A DNA stretch of 64,000 nucleotides from Ovis canadensis. Its lineage: Eukaryota; Chordata; Mammalia; Artiodactyla; Bovidae. Shown piece after piece: positions 1-35,899 of the stretch. Both the position numbers and the translations under genes were made by a program. Position 1 is the stretch's first letter; each line of letters begins with the position of its first letter. The DNA lies in contig NC_091262.1 of NCBI RefSeq assembly GCF_042477335.2, forward strand, positions 70,356,001-70,420,000, given 5' to 3'. Under the pieces are notes generated by a model. That model worked only from the letters and a program-made list of their open reading frames with translations, was not told the DNA's origin and ran no database searches.

Positions 1-383
1 TATAGACATTTTTAAAGAGGATTTATTACATTTGAAAAAATATGTCAATACATTTACAAAATAACTTGCAATCATTAAGAAATTTTTTTTTGGAATTCTC
101 CTTGAATTCTTTAGGGGAAATCAAAATCTATACATACATAACATCTGTCAAATTAATCTTCTAGAGATATACTTGCATTTTTCAATTATGTAACTTTTAA
201 AGTAATGTCAATTATGATGTAAAAAGTTTCTATTACTAATCAGCAAACATAAAATTACAAGATGAAAGTTCCAAAGATAAGTTCACATGAATTTGTAAAA
301 AATACAAAATAAGTAATTGTAATCAAAATACTTTCTCTTGGTAAACCAGAGACAAAAGCTTTCTCTCTTAAAAATGAGTTTAC
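1..383 (-). other. TRIP11: TRIP11 intron 8 (partial)
   Basis: AT-rich intron following the donor at 383. I see no recognisable element or exon in it. Confidence 0.8.
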
Positions 384-25320
<24,937 letters not shown>

Positions 25321-25517
25321 GGGATCCTCCACCGGATCAGAAGTGGATTTTACATAACTTATCACACGTGTACTGTGACAATTATTCTACACCCTGTCAA
25401 GGGCCGCTGTGTACTGGGGACTACGGTAGGAACCAAAGCTATACAAAAAGGATGGGTTGCAAATTCAAATGTCCAGGCGGCAAACATACTTGTGTTGATT
25501 ACCTTCACAGTGGAAAT

Positions 25518-25558
25518 TTTCTCTGCTGCCTTTCCAGCAGAGAAAGGCAGCAGAGAAA
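25518..25558. repeat. Perfect inverted repeat, 17-bp arms, 7-base loop
   Basis: Arms TTTCTCTGCTGCCTTTC (25518-25534) and GAAAGGCAGCAGAGAAA (25542-25558) around CAGCAGA. Located 200 bases beyond the CpG island. Confidence 0.95.
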
Positions 25559-26063
25559 CCAATGCCTTCTTTAGTATAAAAAGAGCTTTTTTTTTTTTTT
25601 TCTTCGTGAAACCAACCTAACCTGTAAAGTTAAATAGACAGACTACTTGTTTCAAAGTAACTCTGAAGAGGACAGCGGGGCAACTTTATGCAGAAGAAAT
25701 GCTCTTCTAATGTGAACTCTCTCGTAGGGTATTGTGACAGTAGACCTGCAAGGGCCCACCCCTCCCAGGGTATACTCAGTTACACAGTTGGTGCACACAC
25801 CTTCCCTAGAGGAAAAAAGGTCACGTGACTCAGGCATTTGCTGCAGGGCTATGTGGACCTACACTACCTGGCCAGAGAGACAGCCACATTTTTTACTTTG
25901 AAAATAGGATAGGTCTGCAGTTCTTTTAAGCATAGAACCTAATATACTGGCACCTTTCTCCTTGATTTTATTCACAGCAGGGGTCATTACAGATTTCATT
26001 ATTTGTGAATGGAACATTAGGAATGCCTCCAGTGTTTGAAATATGATGGCACCAAGGAAGAGT

Positions 26064-26180
26064 GTTGTTATTCAGTCACTGAGTCACGTCTGACTTTTTG
26101 CAGCCCCGTGGACTGCAGCGTGCCAGGCTTCCCTATGCCTCACCACCTCCCAGCATTTGCCAAGTTCATGTCCAAAGACC
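26064..26180 (-). mobile_element. BovB/BovA 3' fragment
   Basis: TTGTTATTCAGTCACTGAGT and CACGTCTGACTTTTTGCAGC, then CCATGCCTCACCACCTCC-like text typical of the BovB 3' end in reverse complement. Confidence 0.8.
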
Positions 26181-26289
26181 AGTAGCCCTCCCTGAAATCT
26201 GAATGCTTTTAGAATAAAATTTGTATCTTGTACTGGAAGTGTTTATTAAATTTTTTCTATATATATATATTTTTAAAGGCATCTTTGCC

Positions 26290-26505
26290 CAGGGATTAGA
26301 TGTGCAGACACTGGGGTCTGACTGCCTAGATCTTTATTAGCTGTGTGACCTTGGGTAGGTTACTTAACTTCTATGCATACCAGTTTCCCATTTGTAAGTT
26401 GGGGAATGATAAATAATATTGCCTACAGGCTGGGGTTTTTTGGAAGATTAAATAAAGTAGTATTTTTAAGAGCTTGGAACAGTGCCTGTACATGGTGAGT
26501 TCTAT
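26290..26505 (+). repeat. MIR SINE
   Basis: Nearly full-length plus-strand MIR: GTCTGACTGCCTAGATC, TAGCTGTGTGACCTTGGGTA, GGTTACTTAACTTCTATGCA, GAACAGTGCCTGTACATGG. Confidence 0.85.
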
Positions 26506-26566
26506 TTTAAGTGTAAAGTTTTAAAATTAAGACATAAAGGTGACCTGTAAGTTATTCATGGGCAGA

Positions 26567-26712
26567 CAGTGAGTTGGTTAATAGCATCACTGACTCCATG
26601 GACATGAATTTCAGCAAACTCCAGATGATAGTGGAAGACAGAGGAGCCTGGCTTGCTACACTCCATGGGGTCGCAAAGAGTTGGACACGACTGAGTGACT
26701 GAACAACAACAA
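26567..26712 (+). mobile_element. BovB 3' end fragment
   Basis: GGTTAATAGCATCACTGACT, CCATGGACATGAATTTCAGC and the tail TTGGACACGACTGAGTGACT GAAC followed by AACAACAACAATAAA. Confidence 0.82.
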
Positions 26713-26715
26713 TAA

Positions 26716-27200
26716 ATTATTCTGGGCACTGGGGATATAGCAGAAGAAACAACATACACAAAGTCCCTGATCTCATGGAGCCTGCATTCTCCTGGGAAGG
26801 AACTGATGAGAAAATGTATTAAGTATTACATGATGATGACTGCTGTGGGGGAAATAACACTATTAAACCGGGGATGTAGGGGAGAGAGCACGCTAGTAAA
26901 TGTTGTCAAAAGTGGTCAGGACTCCCGGGTAAGGTGATATTCGAACAGAGACTTGAAGGAAATAAGACAGTGAGACGGGTATCTGGGAAAGAGCAGTCCA
27001 GCTGATGCAAAGGTCCTGAGGCAGGAGAATTCTTGCCAGGTTCGAGGATTAGCAAAAAGGCAAGGATGGCTGGAGCAGAGTGGGCTGGAGAAAGGCAATA
27101 ACCAGTGAGGACCAAGAAGTTCAACTAGGGGTGGACAGGTCATGTAGGACCTGATAATTGGGTATAAGAACTCTAGATTTTACTCAAAGTAGAATGAAGA
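26716..27200 (-). repeat. L2 LINE 3' region
   Basis: Reverse-complement L2 text: GGGCACTGGGGATATAGCAG, AACAGAGACTTGAAGGAAAT, ATCTGGGAAAGAGCAGTCCA, GATGCAAAGGTCCTGAGGCA, TGGCTGGAGCAGAGTGGG. Confidence 0.75.
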
Positions 27201-27512
27201 ATTGTTTAGAGAAAAGGAGTCACATGAACTTAGAACCTCAATGGGTTCCTGTATAACAGTCAAAAGTTTGGTGTAAAGCAAGCTCTTATTTCCTAGAGGT
27301 GTAAATTCTCTGCAGTGTCATTTATATAAATTCATGTCATGCCATAAATATATTGCAGTTAATGCAGAAAACAAAATACATGCCTTTATATAATGTATTA
27401 AGGTATTAACATAAAAGCTATGTCTAAAATCCTCTTTATTGAGGATTGTTTTCAGTACGATGGACTATGGTCTAAGAAACTTAAAATATGATTCTGATAT
27501 ATATAGCATGAT

Positions 27513-27718
27513 GGACTTCCCTGGTGGCTCAGATGCTAAAGAATCTGCCTGCAATGCAGGAGACCCGACTTCGATCCCTGGGTCAGGAAGATCCTCTGGA
27601 GAAGAGAATGGTTACCCATTCCAGTATTCTTGCCTGGAGAATTCCATAGACAGAGGAGCCTGGCAGGCTACAGCCCACAGGCTCGCAAAGAGTCAGACAG
27701 GACTGAGGGACTAATAGA
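27513..27718 (+). mobile_element. Bov-tA SINE with target-site duplication
   Basis: Head GGACTTCCCTGGTGGCTCAG, tail AGTCAGACAGGACTGAGGGA. Flanked by ATATAGCATGATG on both sides. Confidence 0.93.
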
Positions 27719-27764
27719 CACACACATATAGCATGATGTGATGTTTGGGATGTGCTTCCAAAAA

Positions 27765-28075
27765 TGGGGACAGGGTGGATGAATCAAGAATTGTCAGGAC
27801 TTGGTCATTATTGATGCTGGGTGATAGGTACATGTCGTTGTTCTTGTTGCTGTTCAGTCGCCCAGTCGTGTCCAACTCTTTGCAAGCCCATGGACTGTAG
27901 CACACCAGGCCTCCCTGTTCCTCATCATTTCCTAAAGTTTCCCCAGCTTCATGCCCATTGCATCAGTGATGCCATCCAGCCATCTTATCCTCTGATGGGT
28001 ACATAGGGGAGTCATTTATTTTTGCACACGTTTGACATTTTTTACTGTACAAAAGTCATACAAAGTTGATAAAGC
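27765..28075 (+). repeat. L1 3' end interrupted by a BovB fragment
   Basis: Old L1 3' UTR text on both sides: TGATGCTGGGTGATAGGTAC before and TGATGGGTACATAGGGGAGT, CATTTTTTACTGTACAAAAG after. A minus-strand BovB piece (27836-27998) sits between, with GATAGGTACAT/GATGGGTACAT as the diverged target duplication. Confidence 0.6.
27836..27998 (-). mobile_element. BovB 3' fragment inserted in an L1 end
   Basis: Reverse-complement BovB end: TTGCTGTTCAGTCGCCCAGT, CCATGGACTGTAGCACACCA, ATCAGTGATGCCATCCAGCC. Confidence 0.85.
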
Positions 28076-28301
28076 TTGGGCTGATGACCCTCTCGTTTTC
28101 CTACCAAAATCCCCAGTAGTGAATAAGGCTGTTCATCATCACTTAATGAGGAACAAAACAAGCCCAGCTACAGCAGACACACCAGACACAGCCCAGGAAT
28201 CTGAATGGCTCCCTGTGGTGGGGCTAGGCTGCCCAGTTGAAATTCTGAACCTAGGATTTTTGTAACCTCAAAAGATAGAAGATTTTTTTTAAAAAAAAAC
28301 T

Positions 28302-28777
28302 AAGGTCCGTCTAGTCAAGGCTATGGTTTTTCCTGTGGTCATGTATGTATGGATGTGAGTTGGACTGTGAAGAAGGCTGAGTGCCAAAGCATTGATGCTT
28401 TTGAACTGTGGTATTGGAGAAGACTCTTGAGAGTCCCTTGGACTGCAAGGAGATCCAACCAGTCCATTCTGAAAGAGATCAACCCTGGGATTTCTTTGGA
28501 AGGAATGATGCTAAAGCTGAAGCTCCAGTACTTTGGCCACCTCATGAGAAGAGTTGACTCATTGGAAAAGACTCTGATGCTGGGAGGGATTGAGGGCAGG
28601 AGGAGAAGGGGACGACCAAGGATGAGATGGCTGGATGGCATCACCAACTCGATGGACGTGAGTCTCAGTGACTCCAGGAGTTGGTGATGGACAGGGAGGC
28701 CTGGCGTGCTGCGATTCATGGGGTCGCAAAGAGTCAGACACAACTGAGTGACTGAACTGAACTGAACTGAACTGAAC
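28302..28777 (+). mobile_element. BovB 3' fragment
   Basis: From AAGGTCCGTCTAGTCAAGGC to the TGAACTGAACTGAACTGAAC tail. One of the best preserved copies here and therefore probably recent. Confidence 0.92.
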
Positions 28778-29351
28778 CAAAAAATGCTATCAACTGCAAA
28801 CTGATTTCCATTTCTCAAGAGGCAGCATCATCAACACTTCTCTTAGGGAGAGCAGTCTCTTTGTTCTGAAGAAACCATCCAAGTGGGTTTATTTATACAA
28901 AAAGAAAAGAACCCATTTTTTTATGTTTATGTAAAGAAAAAAATTATTTTTTAGAGTAGAATTTAAAAATATAGTCTGATCTTTCCCTCTCGATTTCTAA
29001 ACATGATCCTTATATTGCCATTTTCTCATTATTTTCTCATGATTTCTGACATTATCTACCTACTCTCAATTACAGAAAATAAAAGATTAGAACTTTTATA
29101 TTACCACCTGTCTCTATTTCCCTTCCTTTTGAGCTCCCAGTAGAATGACATCATAATTATTGGTAAAATTAAAATTTTAATTTACCAATTAAAAATTCAA
29201 ATTGAAGTTTACCTTATATGCCTACATAAATGTTGTTCATTGGTTGAGCCACATGGTGTACTAAGATTACATTTCCTTTGTTTTTCAACCTGTTCTTCCT
29301 GAAGTTAACAAATTCCATCTTTTAAATTTGCATAATTTTCTGTTACCCCAA

Positions 29352-29572
29352 GTGTTCTAAGTCGCTTCAGTCATGTCTGACTCTTTGTGACCCCATGGAC
29401 TGTAGCCCACCAGGCTCCTCTGTCCATGGGATTCTCCAGGCAAGAATACTGGAGTTGGGTAGCCATGCCCTCCTTCAGGGGATCTTCCCCACCCAGGGAT
29501 GCAACCCATATCTCTTATGTCTCCTGCATTGGCAGGCGGGTTCTTTACCACTAGCACCACCTGGGAAGCCCT
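29352..29572 (-). mobile_element. Bov-tA SINE
   Basis: Reverse complement: AAGTCGCTTCAGTCATGTCT, GATTCTCCAGGCAAGAATAC, and end ACCACCTGGGAAGCCC. Confidence 0.92.
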
Positions 29573-30167
29573 TTTCTGTTTATTACAGAATCACTAATCC
29601 TTCTAAAAGTTAGCAACAGAATTGTAAAACATGCTCCTAATTCTGTTTTCAAGAAGGTATCAAGAATTCTATCATCTGCTTAGACTCATTTCTTCTACCC
29701 AGAGTCCTCTGTTTCCCTGCTCCATTCTCCTCTGACCTGTTCTCTGGGCCTTGTTTTTCCTTCTGGAAGCTGTAGCCTCTTATTGTCTATAATGCTCTGA
29801 AGTTAATAAGGATGTGCCCTGGCTGGGTTTGTTTGTTGTTTCACTCATTGTGCTGGGCACTTAGCAAACCCTTTTTAAAACCATGTCTTTCAGCTCTGCA
29901 AATTATTTAAAAATTTTTTTACTGATGAAGGTCCCCTCTCTAGGGATACAGCTGTTTTCCAAGTATTTTTAACCAGCCCTCCTGATTTCAGTCCACATCT
30001 CACCCCTACCTTCCAAGACAGTTGTTGCTCCCTGTCCTGTGTGCTGTTGGACACCCTTCTGTTTAATACTTACTATGCAACTCCCTCAGTTCTGCTCATT
30101 CCTGTATCAACTTTCCATCTTCAAAAAAAAAAAGTTCACATCTCCTAGCACCTCAAATGGTGAAAGA

Positions 30168-30373
30168 AAGTGAAAGTGTTCGTCGTGTCTGACTCTTTGC
30201 GACCCCATGGACTGGGTCCCCCCAGGCTCCTCTGTCCATGGGGTTCTTCAGGCAAAAACACTGGAGTGGGTAGCCATTCCTTTCTCCAGGAAATCTTCCT
30301 GACCCAGGGATCAAACCCACATCTCCTGCATTGCAGGCAGATTCTTTGCTGTCTGAGCCACCAGGGAAGCCCC
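30168..30373 (-). mobile_element. Bov-tA SINE
   Basis: Reverse complement: AGTGTTCGTCGTGTCTGACT, AGGCAAAAACACTGGAGTGG, end GCCACCAGGGAAGCCCCC. Confidence 0.92.
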
Positions 30374-31404
30374 CACCTCAAATGGCAGTGACTGTTAATT
30401 GTTCCCCAAATTCTGTTCACCCCTTTGCACACAGTGCTTGAATCCTCACTTTTTACCTGGACCTGTGGCACAACAGAAGATGCCAGTGTTCCTCCTGATC
30501 CCATCATCCCTTTGCCAGTTTTGTGCACGACCTGTTCTTGGGGTACTTTTACTCCCTAAATTCAGCAGCTATTTCTCTTTGGCAGAGGGTTGCCTTTGGA
30601 CTGCCAGAGCCCACGTTGCTTGTGCCCAAGAGTGCTAAAACACAATCTTGTTCAGTAGCATGTTAAAATGGCCCAACTCCCATGCCCACCGTGGAGCATC
30701 TCGAAGATGGAACTACACTGCCTCTGGACCTGTCTGCGGGATTGAGGCTCTGTTTACTCTTAACAAGCTTGCTTGACCTCCTTTTCTTATCTCACTTTCC
30801 CATTCCCCTACACCTGTTCCATTCCTTCCTGAGAGCATTTTTTTTTTCCTGAGAGCACTTTTTGAAAAATAGTTTTCCCTTATCTCAAGGTCTGTCTCAA
30901 GGGTGCCCAAGCTAAGACTCATGACTACCCAGAATGAAAACCACCTTGTAGCTAGGGGTGGTCTTGTGATTCACTTCTGGCCCATGTCGAAGAAGTGGAA
31001 GTGATGTGTGCAGCTTCCAGGAGGTAACCTTAAAGACAGGGCATGTGGCCTTTTTCCACCCTTCGTTTGCTTCTTGATTGCTGAGATGCAGAAGTAATCA
31101 TGGGCATCACAGCAGCTCTCTTGGATCCATGAGTTGACATCAGCAAAGGAAGCCATGAGAATACAGAAAACACGTTCCTGACACAGTGTGACCCTATCAC
31201 CCCTGGATTGGCAATCTCTACACTTCCTGAAGACTTGTAGCATGTAAAGTGGTTATTATATTAGGTTTTTCTATGATGGTCAAATCTAATTCAATGAATT
31301 CACCTCTTCTACTGGTCTCTGTGTACCTGAGGTTGGTTTTTTTCCTTCTTTAATTTAGGTGGGATTTTGGAAGGAAGTAAATACAGTCATCAATCCCTTG
31401 TAAT

Positions 31405-31694
31405 TTTTGGTTTTGGCTGCACTGGATCTTCATTTGCAGGAGCTTTGCCTAGTTGTGGGAGTGGGGGCCACTCGTCATTGTGACACGTGGGCTTCTCATT
31501 GCCCTGGCTTCTTTTGTTGCAGAGCACAGGCTCCAGGTGCACGGGCTTTGGTGGCTGCAGCGTGTGCGTGCGGTAGCTGTGGTGTGTGGACTTTGTTGCT
31601 CTGCTGCGTGTGGGATCTTCCCAGACCAGGGATTGAGCCTGTGTCCCCTGCACTGGCAGGCAGACTCTTACCCACTGCACCACCAGGGAGGTCC
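31405..31694 (-). mobile_element. CHR-type tRNA-derived SINE, long form
   Basis: Reverse complement of the longer cetartiodactyl SINE: GGCTGCACTGGATCTTCATT, GTGGGCTTCTCATTGCCCTG, GATCTTCCCAGACCAGGGAT and CACCAGGGAGGTCC. Confidence 0.85.
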
Positions 31695-31714
31695 ATCCTA
31701 TGTAGTTTTTGTGA

Positions 31715-31965
31715 TAAAATTTACATAAAATTTACCATCTTACAGTATTAAGTTCATGCACATTGTTGGGCAGACATCACCATCCATCTCCAGGACTTTT
31801 TTCATCTTCCTAAATTGAAACTCTGTACCCATTAAACAGTAAGTCCTTATTCCTTATTGCTCCACCCAGCCCCTGGCAACCACCATCCTATTTCCTGTCT
31901 CTATGGATTTGATCAGCCTAAGTACTTCATATATGTGGAATCACTTAACTGTACTTAACTGGAAG
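31715..31965 (-). repeat. Old L1 remnant
   Basis: TAAAATTTACCATCTTACAG, CATCACCATCCATCTCCAGG, CAACCACCATCCTATTTCCT and TATGTGGAATCA: reverse complement of an old L1 3' UTR. Confidence 0.7.
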
Positions 31966-32507
31966 CCCCTGGAAGACGTTTGAGATGATTGGTCAAAAGA
32001 AAGCTAAATCTGCCTTGGCCCTCAGAAGGTTTCCCTGTTGGAGACAGAGCTCTCCCTGGGCAGAATAGAAATACAGCTTTGGGAGAGACTGTATCTTATT
32101 TTGAGAGGGCAGGAATGCAACGGAGACAGTGACAACATGGGATCAGATCCCTCTGATCTATTTTCTGAGAGACTCAGCAGGACTCTAGTCACCAGCAGAG
32201 CTGTCCAGAGCCTGTATGACGGTATGTGCTGAGGGCTGAAAAAAGGGCCATTCCACTTAACTCTGCTTGGAACCTCTGACTCATCTGGTGTTCCAAGGAT
32301 TAGACATTGTTAGGCTTGGTACTTCTGCATCTTGTTTTCTAACATGCTATTGCTGGTATACAAACAAGCTATTGGTTTTTGTTGACTTACTGACCTCCTT
32401 CATCAGTTCCAGTAGCTTTTCAATTAATTTGGGATGGGATGCTCTTTAGTCAAAGATGTAGTTAATGGTGTTTAAAAAAATTTTTTTTTTTAAAGAGGCT
32501 TGGGATA

Positions 32508-33615
32508 TTTTAGAGAAGTCTAGAAAGCAAAGCCAGACTGTTTGGTGTAATAAAATGTAAATACAATCCAAACTTACTTTGTAAAGCTGTACATAAGAAT
32601 TTTTGTTATGTACAAAAGCTGGAGTACATTCCTATTCTCTCTGGGTCAGAATGTCCCCCACCCCCACCAAAAATAAAGCCTTTGTCTCATCAACTATGAG
32701 AGAAGAACAATTCAGTATCATTCATTCACTCACTCAAGAAGACCTGTGCGCATTCCTGGCATGATTCTGGGTTCTTGGCACAGAGCCATGAATCAGACAC
32801 TCTGCTCCGCTGCTGCTTGCATTCTGATTGGCCACGAGGCAGAGGAGACATTTAAATGACTGAGCGTGACTTCATAACATGTTAAGGGCTATGCCTGCTC
32901 TGTGAGATACGAAGACAAAACAGGATAATATGATAATGTGTGACTGGGAGGGAGGGCTGGCTTTTGTACGTAACAAAAATCTTACATACAGCTTTACAAA
33001 GATAAGTTTGGATTGTATTTACATTTTATTACAGCGAACAATCTGGCTACGATTTCTAGACTTCTCTTAACGTGTTGCAAACTCCAGCTTTTGTGCACTA
33101 CCCGCCTGTCTCTCCAGCCTTCTGTGTTCTTCAGAGACAAGCAGCCACCCCTGCCTCAGTTGCTGTGCTTGCTGTTTCCTCAGGTGGGTAGGGTGGCACC
33201 ACACCCTTGCATGGCTGCCTCATTCTCCTGGTGTCTAAAAGGCACCTCCAGAGCCCTTCCTCGAACCCAGTCTGAAAAGGCCCTCCATCCCAGTCACATG
33301 CTATCACATCATCCTGTTTCGTCTTCGTATCTCACAGAGCAGGCACAGCCCTTAACATGTTATGAAGTCACGCTCAGTCATTTAAATGTCTCCTCTGCCT
33401 CGTGGTCAATCAGAATGCAAGCAGCAGCGGAGCAGAGTGTCTGATTCATGGCTCTGTGCCAAGAACCCAGAATCATGCCAGGAATGCGCACAGGTCTTCT
33501 TGAGTGAGTGAATGAATGATACAGAATTGTTTTTCTCTCATAGTTCATGAGACAAAGGTTTTTTTTTGGGGGGGGGGAGCAGGGGGGAGGTTCGGATCCA
33601 GGGAGAACAGGAACA
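32508..33615. repeat. Rearranged inverted repeat (A-B-A'-X-B')
   Basis: Segment A (32508-32622) reappears inverted as A' (32957-33070), about 90% alike. Segment B with its left flank (about 32635-32956) reappears inverted as B' (33284 to about 33615), about 97% alike over the core 32683-32924 against 33313-33556. X (33071-33283) is an L2 3' piece continuous with B'. B and A' touch at 32956/32957. Because A precedes B on the left but A' also precedes B' on the right, this is not a simple palindrome. Confidence 0.9.
33075..33520 (+). repeat. L2 LINE 3' end
   Basis: Worn L2: GTTGCTGTGCTTGCTGTTTC, TGCATGGCTGCCTCATTCTC, GCTATCACATCATCCTGTTT, ending GAGTGAGTGAATGAATGA. It forms segment X and most of B' of the inverted structure. 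Confidence 0.65.
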
Positions 33616-34459
33616 ATCTTGAGAGAACAAGGTCCAGCGAAGAGTGGTGGTCAATTGAAAGAGAAAGTCCTCATAGCAGAGGTGGCCATTGATCTTGAGG
33701 GACAAGAATGCCAGAAGGGCAAAGGTGAAAGAGCAAGGGGAGTGTTAGGATGCCTGGCGGTGAGAAAGAACTTGGTTTCTTTGAAAACCTAAAATGAGGC
33801 CTGCTAGCTTCACTGTGCCTTAAGGGGAACTGTCAAGAGTACAGGCCAAAAAGGTCAGCTGGGCTCAAATTACCTAAAAATGATGAGCATGAACGTGGCA
33901 GGCACAAAATGGTTAAAAGGATCCCCAAACATGCAAATCTTCATAATAAGGACAACCCCAAATTTCCCTAATCTTCGAAAAGCTTTTAGCTGACATAAAA
34001 TGTGCCTTCAAATCAACTAGTACATTTCATAGGGCCCAGTGTTGAGATCAGAGCCATTTGGCTATCAAGTTACACTAAAAAGACGGTCGCACGTCATCAA
34101 GTGGAAATTTTGGTTTCAAGATTTGTGCCCAGCCCTAATTAAAGCTAAAATGGATAGCCGTCATTATAAAACCTGAGGATCCTATAACCCTGAACCAGGA
34201 GAGTCCGGTGTCTGGAGTTCAGTGAGGAAAAATAGCACTCTTAAAAACTGTTACTAGTATGCTTTGTTTGGCTCTCAGGGTGGAAAAAAAAAAAAAATCA
34301 AGCCAACATTTAAAAATCAGATTTCAAATAAAAATATGGAATTCTTAGCCTCTCAGAAAAAATCAGAGGATCCAGAACAATGGTCCCTCTGGTACCCGTT
34401 AGTTGGAACAGAGTTATCAGTGGGCCGTAGCCAGCTTCATTTATCACCACGTCCATAAA

Positions 34460-34600
34460 ATAATGCTTCTCACATTCACTCTGTGTGGGAATCTCCCAGG
34501 GATCTTGGTAAAAATGCAGGTTCTGTTTCTGTAGGTGGGAGTGTGGCCTGAAACTTAGCATTTCTGAAAAGCTCTCAGTGGTGTAAATGCTCCAACCACA
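34460..34600 (-). repeat. MER5-like DNA transposon remnant
   Basis: GGGATCTTGGTAAAAATGCA is the typical MER5 phrase, followed by GTGGCCTGAAACTTAGCATT. Strand is uncertain. It lies just beyond the presumed end of the ATXN3 3' UTR. Confidence 0.55.
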
Positions 34601-34666
34601 CTTTGAAGGCAAAGCTACGAATTTAACAATAAATACAAATGGAAGTAAAAAAAAGCAAACATTATC

Positions 34667-34672
34667 TTTATT
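34667..34672 (-). terminator. ATXN3: Polyadenylation signal AATAAA, probable distal ATXN3 site
   Basis: AATAAA on the minus strand, with GTTTGCTTTTTTTTACTTCC about 10-30 bases downstream, a good GU/U-rich element. Cleavage would fall near 34645-34655. Confidence 0.6.
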
Positions 34673-35893
34673 TAATAATTTTTGATATTTAAAATACAAC
34701 TCATCAAACATCCACATTAACAACAGTATCCTCAGTGTTCAACAGTGCTTTGGAAGCCCGGCTTTTCTAAGGACCAGACAGGAAGGCCTGTGTGTGTATT
34801 AACGGCAAGACAACTCAGAGAGGACAGCACACACAACAGGGCTGCAGAGCTGGGTCCTGAGCAAATGGCACTGCCACAGTGCACCTGTGTCGTGGCCAAA
34901 AGGATGCCTTTAATTCTTTACTTGAATTTCAAAGGTTACTTATACAGAACAGTAATTTTTAAAAATGCATTCCTACTAGTCCAGTGTTGTAGAAATTAGG
35001 TAATCACATTCAAATGTATGTTTTCCTCCTTAAAAAATTCCTGAAAATATTCACTTTTGAACTATGCAAGAGACAAGTGAAGTGCTTCCTAAATGAATCA
35101 GGAATTTCCAAATATGTTTCACAAATGCTTTCTACTCCCTGTCTTATGAATCCATGGTCTTAAACATTTATTGACATACTATGATAACTAAACATGCCAA
35201 TTGCAATAATTTAGATGTGGTTAGTAGCATTAATTTTTGAAAATGCCAGACTATTTTGCAAAAAAAAATTAAAATAGCAGACATTTTCTTGAAAAAAAAA
35301 ATCAAAATTCAAGAATTAAACAACCATGTCAATAATATTTTCATTCATGAAAGCAAAATGAAACAAAAATATTTTCTGTATTTAAAAAAGAACACAAGTT
35401 CATTCATTTCTTTAACAAAAGATGCTGGTTACAAAGGGACCAGAAATGAAGCAAAGTTTTTATTTTGAAAATATGAAAAATTACTTATACTGCTGAAATA
35501 AATAATCCAATCTGATTTTTCTTAATTAAGATCACATCTGTAATATCTCCATACTTGTCAGGGCCCAGCTGCAACAATTAACTTTGAAAGTAGTGGCCAT
35601 AGGTCCCTCCAATTGCAGACAAAGTTTCTAATAGAAGTCATCAATATTACTGATTGAATCCTCTTAAGAATTTAAAACATTAAGATTTGTTTTTCAATCT
35701 AAGGAATTTCAAGTATTATCATTACATTTTTGCTTGTGCACTGAGAACCAATCTTTTTTGCATTTGCACACCTCCAAATGGGCCAACTTTAAGACATTTA
35801 GTAAATCTTGGCACTAGTGTGATACTATTTAAAACCAGTATCAAACATGCAGACATTGGAAATGTCTTAGGCTCTTACTGGCATAAAACTTAC

Positions 35894-35899
35894 TTTATT
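35894..35899 (-). terminator. ATXN3: Alternative polyadenylation signal AATAAA in ATXN3 3' UTR
   Basis: Minus-strand AATAAA; would give a 3' UTR of about 2.9 kb. A second one is at 35459-35464. Confidence 0.4.

Larger units (their letters stand above)
25330..34649. other. Intergenic region between ATXN3 (3' end) and TRIP11 (5' end)
   Basis: About 9.3 kb with no supportable gene. It holds MIR, L2 and L1 remnants, BovB and Bov-tA/CHR insertions, a 17-bp-arm hairpin (25518-25558) and the rearranged inverted repeat (32508-33615). Unassigned stretches are 25560-26060, 28030-28300, 28800-29345, 29590-30165, 30375-31390 and 33620-34450. Of these, 30650-31260 resembles a worn ancient mammalian repeat, and 30820-30865 carries a small direct repeat of TTCCTGAGAGCA. 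Confidence 0.75.

Noticed and set aside
33013-33444. A 143-codon plus-strand frame
   Set aside because: It crosses the A', X and B' segments of the rearranged inverted repeat and is mostly L2 sequence.
34310-34723. A 137-codon minus-strand frame near the ATXN3 3' end
   Set aside because: Crosses the poly(A) signal and a MER5-like remnant; no start context and no recognised domain.
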